64,000 nucleotides of DNA from contig NW_026963312.1 in assembly GCF_036588685.1 (NCBI RefSeq), forward strand, positions 186,001-250,000. The letters run 5' to 3'. Position 1 is the stretch's first letter. Each line of letters opens with the position of its first letter. Below are positions 43,431 to 53,216 of the stretch, in pieces. Below the pieces are notes generated by a model. That model saw nothing but the letters and a program-made list of their open reading frames with translations, made no database searches and was not told where the DNA came from. A program made the translations under genes and the position numbers. The DNA comes from Mytilus trossulus (Eukaryota > Mollusca > Bivalvia > Mytilida > Mytilidae).

Positions 43431-44931
43431 GGGCCCCGCCTTTTAGGCGGGGCCCCCTATAGTGATCAGTCTGTCCGTCTGTCTGTCCGTCCGTCCGTCT
43501 GTCCGTCCGTCCGTCCGTCACACTTTCGTGTCCGCTCCATATCAAGAGAACCATAATGATTTCATACTTTATACTTTACATGTATATTAACCACCACCAG
43601 AGGGCGTGTCATGATGTATGTACAACTTCCTAGGTCAAAGGTCAAGGTAAAAAAACTTTGGTTTTTGTTGACAACCCTGTATCCTGTGGTGAAGATTGTG
43701 TCCGCTCTATATCTTGAGAACCATTATGATTTCAAAGTTTATACTTGACATCCATTTTAACCAACACCAGAGGGTGTGTCATGATGTATGTACAACTTCC
43801 TAGGTCAAAGGTCACGGTCAAAAACTTTGGTTTCAGTTGACAATCCTGTGTTCTTTGGTGAAGATCGTGTCCGCTCCATATCTAGATAACAGTTATGGTT
43901 TTATACTTAATACTTAACATGATTATTACCCAACACCCAAGGGTGTGTCATGATGTATGTACAACTTCCTAGGTCAAAGGTCAAGGTCAAAAACTTTGGT
44001 TTCAGTTGACAACCCCGTGTCCTGTGGTGAAGATCGTGTCCGCTCCATATCTAGATAACCGTTATGATTTCAAAGTTTATACTTGTCATCCATTTTAACC
44101 ACCACCAGAGGGTGTGTCATGATGTATGTACAACTTCCTAGGTCCAAGGTCAACTTCAAAAAAACTTTGGTTTCAGTTGACAACCCTGTGTTCTTTTGTG
44201 AAGATTGTGTCCGCTCTATATCTTGAGAACCGTTATGATTTCAAATATTATACTTGACATCCATTTTAACCAACACCAGAGGGTGTGTCATGATGTATGT
44301 ACATGTGTACCACTTCCTAGGTCAAAGGTCTGTCTGTCTGTTGGTCTGTCCATCGCTAACAAATTTGATCAATACTATATTTTGAGAGGACAGCTGTTAT
44401 TATTTCATACTTATACCTGACAAACATTTTCAACTTTACATATATATTAACCAACACCAGAGAATATGTCATAATGTATGCATCCTAGGTCAAAGGTCAG
44501 TCCGTCGGTCTGTCCATCCATTCGTTGTTCTTAACAAATTGTGTCTGCTCTACCTCTCGAGAACCGTTAATATTTCATACTTTATACTTGGTGGGTCATA
44601 ATATATTGAAGGCATACTTCTAAAAATATGTGACAAATATCAATTGGGCAGCACCTTTAAACATATTGTTCAAACATCAATCCATATATCCAGAAGTCAC
44701 CTAAGAGTAGTCAACAATGAGTTCACATCATGCAGTCATATTACTATTATACTTTGAAAGTAAGTTGAGAATATTTATCAGTTTTAACTTAAAATCTTAG
44801 ATTAAAATCACATGTGAGACTATGTAATAACTTCAAATAATGCTTCATATCAGATTATCCATACAACTTATTTACCCCACGTTATTGACAGCGGGGCCCA
44901 CAGAGATGGCTCCCATCTCAATGATATCTAG
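43431..44931 (+). mobile_element. Helitron-like 'pearl'-type element (copy C)
   Basis: It begins with a perfect hairpin GGGCCCCGCC-TTTTA-GGCGGGGCCC (43431-43455), then a (TCCG)n microsatellite. Five core units of 169-171 bp follow, marked by GTGTCCGCTC at 43528, 43698, 43867, 44036 and 44207, plus decayed ones to 44620. It ends with a subterminal GCGGGGCCC (44891-44899), a perfect GAGATGG-CTC-CCATCTC hairpin (44903-44919) and CTAG. The 3' hairpin followed by CTRR is the Helitron signature. It sits in glutaminase intron 2. Confidence 0.7.
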
Positions 44932-45217
44932 TTAGGTTTGTTTGCACCTTTTTACAAGATTCATTGCATATAATATATAAATGCATGACATGATGTATAA
45001 ACTATCATTGACAATTAAAACTGAACATTTTTTGTAACCTATATACATGTAACTTTACTTATGTTTTTTATGCAATGCATTGTGTATTTTGTCTCATTGA
45101 AAAGTTTCTTTTAACAGCATCTATCAACTTTATCAACATGAGGTACATCATTAATTGTGTGTAGATAAATAAACTAACTCTAAATAAATCAAACTTTATC
45201 ATGTTTATATTTTGCAG

Positions 45218-45308
45218 AGAATCCTGGGCAATACAGAATTTTGAAGATAGGCTGTTTGATTATCTTAGTGATAATGGAGACAGGTTGAGCGTGCAAAAAT
45301 TTAGAACT
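45218..45308 (+). CDS. GLS: Glutaminase exon 3
   Basis: Acceptor TTTTGCAG and donor ACT|GTAAGA. It reads ESWAIQNFEDRLFDYLSDNG and DRLSVQKFRT, matching the start of the structured N-terminal region of animal glutaminases (E-D-L-L-F-Y-x-I-x-E-G pattern, then V-x-K-F). Phase 2 in, 0 out. Confidence 0.8.
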
Positions 45309-45767
45309 GTAAGAAATTCCATTTTATCATGTTTAAACTAGAAAGCAGCTGAATCTTGAATAATTTAGAATGCTCAAAAATTGATTAGAAATTTAATTGT
45401 ATGATGAAAACTAACCCAACTAAATATGGTTAGTCATGTGTTCAAACATTGCTCATCTGACAAGGCTACATTTTACTCTGTTCAGGTATTTATTATATCA
45501 GCCAATGAAATTTCAGCTTTCAAATTTTTGATGGTGAGTTTTTATTCAACAAAATCAGAGTATTTTTTAAAAGGTTTTTAAAACAGAAAGAAGAATTGGA
45601 CTGTTTTCAGACCCTAGACACAGGGTCTGAATTTTAATCCAATTGTTTTTTATTCATCCTCATAAAATAATAAGATGATCAAGTATAGTGGTATATTAGA
45701 CAGCTATAGCTCTATTCACCAGAATCCAAATGATGCAGTTGTAAGCATCTAAAGTTCACTGTATCTA

Positions 45768-45925
45768 AGCCTTCAACAATGAGCAATAGTTAACTACAAA
45801 AGAGCCTAGTATGACAAAGTGTAAAACAATTAAAGCAAGAAACAACACACAAAGGAAACAATTATGATATAATACAGAAACAAACGACAACCACTTAATT
45901 ACAGACTCCTGACTTTCGACAAGGT
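45768..45925 (-). repeat. R2 repeat fragment
   Basis: The plus strand has GCCTTCAACAATGAGCAATA, CAAACGACAACCACTTAATT and GACTCCTGACTTTCGACA. It ends about 40 bp before the acceptor of exon 4. Confidence 0.75.
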
Positions 45926-45963
45926 CAATTGTATGATAAATTGTAATTTTCTTCATTCTTCAG

Positions 45964-46088
45964 GCAATAGCAAATTATGGTTTACGTGACTCTGATCCCA
46001 GGTTGACAGAGAGTATGGAGAATTTAAACAATGTACAAGCACAGGCAGACCTACATGGTTTGTTTGTTGACAAAAACACATTTAAAGA
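45964..46088 (+). CDS. GLS: Glutaminase exon 4
   Basis: Acceptor CATTCTTCAG and donor AAAGA|GTAAGT. It reads AIANYGLRDSDPRLTESMEN and then HGLFVDKNTFK. GLR-x-SDPRL-x-E is strongly conserved in animal glutaminases. Phase 0 in, 2 out. Confidence 0.9.
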
Positions 46089-46194
46089 GTAAGTATATAG
46101 ATCTGAAGATGTTGTCTTAGGATATTGTGGTTACTGGCATGCATTTTATATCACAAACACAGGTCAAAGGCTCAAAGACAGTGACCGTAAAAGC

Positions 46195-46370
46195 CTTTCC
46201 AAATGTGGTATGATTGTCAATAACTAGCCACAAGTTACCAAAGGAGGTAGATGTTAAGAAATTAAAGGTCTTGGTATAGCCTTTAATTGAGCAAAACGCA
46301 TACTAAATACAGGCCCTGACATGACAAACTGTAAAACAATTAAAATTAGAATTTCGTTTCATTTGCTAAG
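46195..46370 (-). repeat. R2 repeat fragment, diverged
   Basis: TGTGGTATGATTGTCAATAA and AACTGTAAAACAATTAAAAT are recognisable; the rest has drifted. Confidence 0.55.
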
Positions 46371-47357
46371 GAACTTCTGATAATCACTACTAGAAATTTA
46401 TTCTCAGACTTCATTTCAGCATTCTATAGTATACCATGTGACACAAATTCAGAATCAGATTCATCCCATATCAACTTTCTGTTTACCAAATACTTGCATG
46501 TCATAAAAAAATCCGTGAAGGATATGGGGTATTCATCCATGCAGGGACGTATATAGACAAATGATAGAGGGATAGGTAACTTCTTAACAATCCTTGTTGC
46601 AATAAAAAATATGCAGAGAATCATTGGAGAAACCACACTGTACACCTTAAAACTTTAAAAGTTGTTGATGGATTTTAATGAAATAAAGATTTTCTTAAAC
46701 TTAAATGATTCCTACATTGATAGAGTTAATTTGGTTAATAATGTTCATGTCCTTCATGTGATTTGAATTATTTAAGAAAGGAGGGTAATTATTTTTGGGG
46801 CATTATTCTACACTTTGGGTGAAATACACAATAAACGTAGTTCAACTGTTCAGCTAAAAACTTAAAAAGTTCTTGATTGATTTTGATGAAATTTATTTGT
46901 CTGAAGTCTTAATGTTTTTTACATGTACAGCCGAATTTTCATGGATATCAATAAGATTAAATATAAGCAATTTAAAAATGTATAGAAGATAATATATGTT
47001 CAAATCCAACGATTCTCTACATATTTTCCAAAAATTATGAGATTCGAATCCTTCTATATAAGTCCTTGATCCATGACAACAATAAACACACAAAAAACAA
47101 AGCAACAGAGATTTTATTGCTGTTCTTCATTTCAACGTCACATGTATTATACTGACACATACAGGCCATGCATAACATTTTTGTCACACTTTTTTAGGGA
47201 AAATATACAAATAAGAGCTTCCTCAAATTTCATATAGAGCGTGGTGTGATTATGTTTTATTTTGTGATTTGATTCCTCTTTAACTTCCTGTTTAAAGAAT
47301 ACTTAAAGGGGGTAACATTAGTTAACAATAGCTTCCAATTCTACTTGTTTATTTCAG

Positions 47358-47487
47358 CTGTATAGCAGATAATATAGTCTTGATAGCCAAAGCCTTCCAC
47401 AACAATTTTATAATACCAGATTTCCCTATGTTTAGACAACAAATAGATGAACTTTATTGGAAAGCTAAGAGTAATAGTGCTGGCAGG
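47358..47487 (+). CDS. GLS: Glutaminase exon 5
   Basis: Acceptor TTATTTCAG and donor AGG|GTAAGA. It reads CIADNIVLIAKAFHNNFIIP and DFPMFRQQIDELYWKAKSNS. It corresponds to the NIVLL-x-x-AF-x-x-x-F-x-IPDF-x-x-F-x-x-x-IDELY block of glutaminase. The last 44 bp including the donor are duplicated directly behind (47488-47535). Confidence 0.9.
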
Positions 47488-47535
47488 GTAAGATTCTTTA
47501 TTGGAAAGCTAAGAGTAATAGTGCTGGCAGGGTAA
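47488..47535 (+). repeat. 44-bp tandem duplication of the exon 5 end and donor
   Basis: CTTTATTGGAAAGCTAAGAG.. with GCTGGCAGGGTAAG occurs at 47452 and again at 47496. The second donor (GTAAGG) would add 44 bp, which shifts the frame. Confidence 0.85.
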
Positions 47536-48624
47536 GGTTATACTGACAAGATTTGAATTTAGCTTGTTTGTTGTGGACATTGATGTTTGTCTGATAAGGG
47601 TGTTGTGTTCCGCTAAACTTGGGTATTCCAATAATCAAATAAGATACTTCACCAGGGTTCTGAAAACAATCCAAGAGAAACTTGAAATATAGATGTTTAT
47701 TAATTGAAAATAAATCAGTAAGTCATATATGCAAATATAATACAAAGCATGTAAACTAAAATCATAGATAATAAAACCCATTAATTACATTCATGGACAT
47801 ACACTTTTGTAAGGAGTAGAAGTAAAAAAACATAACTAGAGCATTATTATTCATTAGTGAAATATAGATTCCTACACTGCAACAAGTGCATTACGATATT
47901 TCTCCACTTGAAACAGTTAAATATTTTTATTTAAAGCTTGAGGCTTGCCATACTTTTAGTTATGGACTCTTTGGTACTACTGATTTACCAGGCATTGGTT
48001 CGTTTTTGTTTGTAATTTCTTTGAAAAACTTATATATTTTTATTTAAGGGGAGATAATCATACTTTTATGCATCCATCTTAAAAGGTGTAATACCACAAT
48101 TGATTTTCCCCTATTAGTCTTTGTTAAATTTGCACTTTTCCAAAAAATCTGTAGAATTTATCTTTGTTTCAAATTAAGAAATACTTGACATGAGTAAAGT
48201 TTGATCCTGTCCATTACTATAGAAAAAAATTCACATAACATTTCATTACATATAAGAAAATAACCATCACTGGAAGTTAACCAATCAAATTTCTCCCCTT
48301 ATTGATGCTATGTTTCTATTTATACATGTTATATGTAAATTGATGGTCAATATTGAAAATCTTAGATTCATGATGTCACACATCATACATAGCGAACATG
48401 GAGGAAGCCCTTCAGACGATTTGAAAAGTATTTTTTTTAAAAGTTTATCAGAAGGAGATATCAAGAATTTTATGTTAAATGCTAAGAATACAAGAAAGAT
48501 AACACAACAAGCAAAATACAATTATAAAATAAACAGAAAAATACATTGAACGCCATTTTCCTAATACATTATTTACATATGTAATATATAATTTAAAGAA
48601 TATTCACTGTCAATAAGTTATACA

Positions 48625-48689
48625 TGGACCTGTTAGATTATATTGACACTTGAACTTTGCCCACGGTCAATATAGTCTATGCAGGTCCA
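48625..48689. repeat. 65-bp hairpin with 24-bp arms
   Basis: TGGACCTGTTAGATTATATT and its near-perfect inverse ending GCAGGTCCA face each other around a 17-base loop. A small fold-back element in intron 5. Confidence 0.8.
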
Positions 48690-49152
48690 TATTTATAAAA
48701 TATTGACCCCGTCAAAGGTCCATAATTGATGAATTAAAGCTTACAACCGATGATTAAAACAAAATAAGGGGAGATAATCACTCTCAACATATGCTGAAAT
48801 AACTAATAATTTTTATTCTGTCAGTGGAAAATTATTCACCACAAAATATATATGGAAAAAAGCAATATATACAGTTCCATATATAAACTGATAACATTAC
48901 CATTTCTACAACTTAACTTCATGATTAAAATAGTGCTATCTGCAGTATGCCAATATATTTATACAAATATCAAGACTAAAACTGATTCTGTATACATTGA
49001 ACATTTAGATAACCTTGCTATGGATAACATTACAAAAATTCTGCCAATCAGCTTTATGCAAAAAAATCTTAAAATAGATATAACACATATTATTTACAAT
49101 AATCACTAGACATAGAAAAAAGTGTTAGTAATAATCGTAATTTATATGACTA

Positions 49153-49256
49153 AAGCCTTCCAAAGCAATTTTATGATACCAGATTTCCCTATGTTTAGAC
49201 AAAAATAGATAATCTTTATTGGAAAGCTAAGAGCAATAGTGGCAGGAGGGTAAGGT
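49153..49256 (+). pseudogene. Decayed duplicate of glutaminase exon 5
   Basis: About 100 bp match exon 5 and its donor (AAAGCCTTCCAAAGCAATTT, CAGATTTCCCTATGTTTAGA, then GGAGGGTAAGGTTATACT). One base is missing after TTTAGACA, which shifts the frame into a stop, and no acceptor like that of exon 5 stands before it. It lies 1.7 kb downstream in the same orientation, so it is a relic of a segmental duplication. Confidence 0.85.
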
Positions 49257-49269
49257 TATACTTGTACAT

Positions 49270-49610
49270 ATTGTATTACTTATAGGAGAGAATGATTGCT
49301 AATGGCAATCATTTACTCCTAGTAGCTACTGGGACAACTCTCAAGACCAAATAAAATAGAAGTTTACAACTGTAGGTCGCTGTACAGCCTTCAACAATGA
49401 ACAAAACTTATATTGCATAATTAGTAAGGCTTAAATCTATAAAAGATCCATGAATAACAAATTTAAAGCCATTTAACTATAAAACTAATGGCCTAATTTA
49501 TGTACAAAACAATAAATGAAAAACAAATATGATATGCATAGTGTTAACTGCTGAATTACAAGCTCCTGACTTTAAGCAGGCACATACAGAATTTGACAGG
49601 GTTAAACATG
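49270..49610 (-). repeat. R2 repeat copy in intron
   Basis: Recognisable blocks: GAATGATTGCTAATGGCAATC, AGCCTTCAACAATGAACAAA and AGCTCCTGACTTTAAGCAGG. Confidence 0.65.
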
Positions 49611-50091
49611 CTAACTTAGTAGGTAATTATGTCACTTTGACCTTTATTAGTAATTTTAACCTAAACAAATAACTCTTGACAGCTCCATTTCTTTTGTAAG
49701 TAATGACTTAGAAATCTAATTCTCCTCATTTATAACCTCTTTTTGCAATTTGCATACCATTATCTGTAAATGCAGAAATTATTGCATGCATTTATTATTG
49801 GAATTTTAGTCTTGATTTTGTCATTTTAGACTAAAACATAATTTTGGATATTTATTATGGCAATAAAATATTGAATTGAATTGAACTAAAATTGGATTTT
49901 AATTTTTGAGATATTCAGAAAATCCTGTTTCATTCATATAAAGAAAATTTATTTGTGTTTTAATTATTGCAATGATAACCCTGTTGCATTTTATATATTG
50001 ATTTATACACTGCAAACATTTTTGAATTTACATATATATATTTTTGTAATTGAAAAAACAAAACACTAAAAAATTTAAAATATTTTAACAG

Positions 50092-50171
50092 GTAGCCAAT
50101 TATATACCACAGCTGGCCAGGTACAACCCTGATGATTGGGGAATCTCAATCTGCACAATAGATGGGCAAAG
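50092..50171 (+). CDS. GLS: Glutaminase exon 6
   Basis: Acceptor TTTTAACAG and donor AAAG|GTAATA. It reads VANYIPQLARYNPDDWGISI and then CTIDGQ. This is the VA-x-YIPQLA block that opens the catalytic domain; the Ser-x-x-Lys dyad follows in the next, missing exon. Phase 0 in, 2 out. Confidence 0.92.
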
Positions 50172-50236
50172 GTAATACTATTTTCAGACCAAGAAAAACA
50201 ATAAATTATTTCAGGTTACTTGCTTGTGATATATAT

Positions 50237-50710
50237 AGATAATCGTTGATCATCTCAACTTGATTGCTTTTCTCCTTTGAGCTGGTACAGAGAAAGTGAG
50301 AAAAGCAATGGAGTTGAGATGATCAATGATAATCTGTTTATCGCTATTTTACCAATGAAGACATTGTTAATTTCATTGACAAGGAGCATGTGCACCCTTA
50401 GTTTATAGCGGTTTTTTTTTCATATTACTCTGCTGTGCTGAGAAATTAAATTATCTGTAAGATCAAAGGAAAATTTTGTAAAATAGCGATGATTATCGAT
50501 TATCGTTGATCATCTCCACAAGATTGCATTTCTTGTTTGAGGCGGTACAGAGAAAGTGAGAAGAGCAATTGAGTTGAGGTGACTAATAGTAATCTGTTTA
50601 TCACTATTTTACATATGACGACATTGTTAATTTCATTGACAAGGAGCACATGAGCCTATAGTTTTTAGGGATATTTTTTTTCCATATTACTCTACTGTGC
50701 TGAGAAAGGA
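50237..50710. repeat. Tandem pair of a 260-bp unit, each with a hairpin
   Basis: Unit 1 starts with a hairpin (50237-50335: AGATAATCGTTGATCATCTC mirrored by GAGATGATCAATGATAATCT). Unit 2 repeats it at 50498-50595. Both are followed by CATTGTTAATTTCATTGACA and a CATATTACTCT stretch. Confidence 0.8.
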
Positions 50711-50718
50711 TATTATTA

Positions 50719-50858
50719 GTTACATAGTGTGCTAGTGACCTAATACAGTATATATGGGGTCAGTAAATTCCATATGGGGTGAGAGCAAAGCTGGAATCCC
50801 CATATGGAATATACTGACCCCATATATACCGTATTAGGTCACTAGCACACTATGTAAC
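50719..50858. repeat. 140-bp near-perfect palindrome, about 61-bp arms
   Basis: GTTACATAGTGTGCTAGTGA on the left is mirrored by TCACTAGCACACTATGTAAC on the right, and the similarity continues inward through TATATATGGGGTCAGTA to CCATATGGGG, with a loop of about 17 bases. It is typical of a fold-back MITE. Confidence 0.9.
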
Positions 50859-51088
50859 AAATTTATCTTACCGACTATCTTAATGTGTGAAATTTAGACC
50901 TATCAAAATGAGCAAGTCCTCAATACTTTTAGCATTAAGAAACTACTTCCATTGATCCTACAAGAACAAATACCAACAATAACAACTTATGGGGTTAAAT
51001 GTGTTATATGAATTTATTTCAATCTTAATCATCAATTTCTTCGTCTGTTGAAACCATTACGATTTTTTTCTCAGTACCGTTTTGTTTT

Positions 51089-51230
51089 TATAAAGGGATG
51101 TAACACCACTACTAACCATGTATGAAATAAGCCCGCCTCCCTACTACATTATATGGATTATAAAGGGACGTAACTTCACTACTAACCGTGTATGAGATAA
51201 GCCCTGCCTCTCTACTAATCTAATATCAAA
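51089..51230. repeat. 70-bp tandem duplication
   Basis: TTATAAAGGGATGTAACACC.. and TTATAAAGGGACGTAACTTC.. start at 51089 and 51159, both followed by ACTACTAACC and a GCC-rich end. Confidence 0.8.
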
Positions 51231-51884
51231 TATACACTGTCTCCAAGAGGGCGCTTTTAACCAATCACCTTCCTAGAAATGTATAGGAGGTAAGATGATA
51301 TCAGTCAGACAGTAAGATGAAAGGAAAATTGCGTAAAATAGCAATAATTGTTTTCATTTTAAACTTCACTTTTTTGTAACCCCTATGTCAATTTTCGGCC
51401 ATGGAATATTGGCATTCCCCTCCCCCTCATGTAAAATGAATCATTCAATTACAGAAGTTAACTCTGTATCAAAATAACCATTCATAAATTCAGGCATTTG
51501 CTCACTGAACTGATGGAGATTTTATATTCAGCCTTGCTAGATTAATGTGATCATTTTGGATTTTGCAGATTTCAAAATTCATAAAACTATTCTGTAAATT
51601 ATTTCTTAAAGATGAATGATTAATGAATAAAAGATTAATTTTTACCAAAGGAAAGACAATATACAAAATATGTATAAGAAAGGAGCGTCTATTAAATTTG
51701 AAAATCAGTGCTATATATATAATCATCTAATATTAGTAAAACATTTAGGTTAATTTAAGTTACAATATCAAAAAATTGCTTGAAATGATAAAAAACTATT
51801 GCATAATTCTTATACCTGGGAATTTTCTGCAATCAAATTTAAGTGTTTAGTCCACATCATATTGACATTTAACAGTACAAAAAT

Positions 51885-52200
51885 AAAAAGATGTGGTATG
51901 TTTGACAATGAGACAACTCTCTCCAAATATCAAATGAAGTGGATGTAAGTAATAATATGGAAATATAAGGCCTTCAAAAATGTACTAACATGTAGTTTGC
52001 TATTTATAAAGCAATGACATGATAAATATGAAACAATTCAATTAAGAAAAATTACAGTCTAATTTGTAACAAATCAATTTTTGAAGAAAACAAATATATG
52101 ACAGACATGAACCAATGACAATCACTCAATTACAAGCATCTCTGTGAGCCATCAACCCTACCTTAACTTGGGATGAGTAAGGGTAAATGTACATATATAT
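51885..52200 (-). repeat. R2 repeat copy, diverged
   Basis: AAAGATGTGGTATGTTTGAC, AATGAGACAACTCTCTCCAA and GGCCTTCAAAAATGT in the R2 order. Confidence 0.7.
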
Positions 52201-53200
52201 CTGAATGCAGGAAATTATTCTTTCTGAGACTCAATGAATATATACACTGGCAAAATTTGGTCACATGAATTTCACATGAACCTCACATGAAATTAACCTC
52301 AATGGAGCTTATACATTCTTTATTCCTAAACGCAACCGTTTAGGTATAAAACCACTATTTAATAGCCCCACTGCCTTCTATGTTAAATTATGCAATTTTA
52401 ATAAAAATAAAATTGAGAATGGAAATGAGGCATTAATGGCTACTTTCAAAAATAGTGGCAGTTATTTCATGTCAAAAGTTTTGACTCAAACTATATCTTA
52501 TCCTGACTTGTGGTGAACAATTAAACATACCTTTAATTGTATATTAGAGCATACCTGTTCCAAGAAGTTTGATTGTACAAAAACAGGTACTTCTGATCTG
52601 GCGACAGGTCTAATTTGTCCTCCGGTCAAAATTTTATATATTTATTATCATCCACATGGATTCATAAGAAATTTTCAACAAGGATTCTATTGTGATCCCA
52701 AGTCCCCAAGCTTTCATTTGATATCAAAACAATCCAAATATTTAAACTATTGAAAAAGATACAGCTATACTTAGGAACTATTTTGTTTAAAATATGTACT
52801 TCTTTCTTAGTATTTTCATTCCAACCAGACCTGAATTAGTGGTTCTATACCTTTACAAATAAATTTTGGGAGAGAAGCTTGTCTTTTTGTCCATCAGCTG
52901 CCAAAAATTTATATCTCACTCAGTATCACTAAGACAGCCTTGTAGTATTTTGTTTTCAACAAAAACTTTTATTTAAAGATTTAGTAGGTTTGGCCATCAC
53001 CAAAATAATTTGATAATTTTTTTTACATCTGACAACCTCTCCTCAGTTTGGATTTTTCTTTGGGTTGCTGAATCTTGCTTATAAGTCAGTATCTCTCTCT
53101 GGATTCTGAATTTTCTCCCAAAGTCATGAAAGTCCAACTTTTATGCGAGTAACTATGGTAAATAAATATATGTAGTTTGTTGTATTACATGATCATTGGA
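52201..53200. other. Gene-free stretch downstream of the TRIM-like gene
   Basis: AT-rich; probably the 3' untranslated region of the minus-strand gene plus intron sequence. AAAATTGAGAATGGAAATGA at 52411 is a minimal R2 fragment. Confidence 0.5.
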
Positions 53201-53216
53201 ATTCTCAGTCCATATG

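Larger units (their letters stand above)
40012..50171 (+). other. GLS: Gene model: glutaminase, 5' half
   Basis: Six exons (40012-40190, 41800-41832, 45218-45308, 45964-46088, 47358-47487, 50092-50171) chain in phase into 212 codons. Glutaminase hydrolyses glutamine to glutamate and ammonia in mitochondria. The encoded part covers the leader, the N-terminal helical domain (DRLFDYLSDNG, VQKF, YGLRDSDPRL, HIDELY-like QIDELYWKAK) and the entry to the catalytic domain (YIPQLARYNPDDWGISICTI). The exon with the catalytic Ser-x-x-Lys and the C-terminal ankyrin repeats is not found in the remaining 14 kb, so the gene must run beyond the window. Identity is secure for exons 3 to 6, less so for 1 and 2. 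Confidence 0.85.

Noticed and set aside
43465-43520. Regularly spaced repeats considered as a CRISPR array
   Set aside because: Spacing and context are those of microsatellite plus tandem core in eukaryotic pearl-type elements; no spacers.
47036-47060. GATTCGAATCC resembling a tRNA T-loop
   Set aside because: No acceptor, D- or anticodon stem can be paired around it.
48310-48549. 79-codon plus frame in the glutaminase intron
   Set aside because: No motif, no splice signals in phase; its antisense is also open, as expected for AT-rich repeat DNA.
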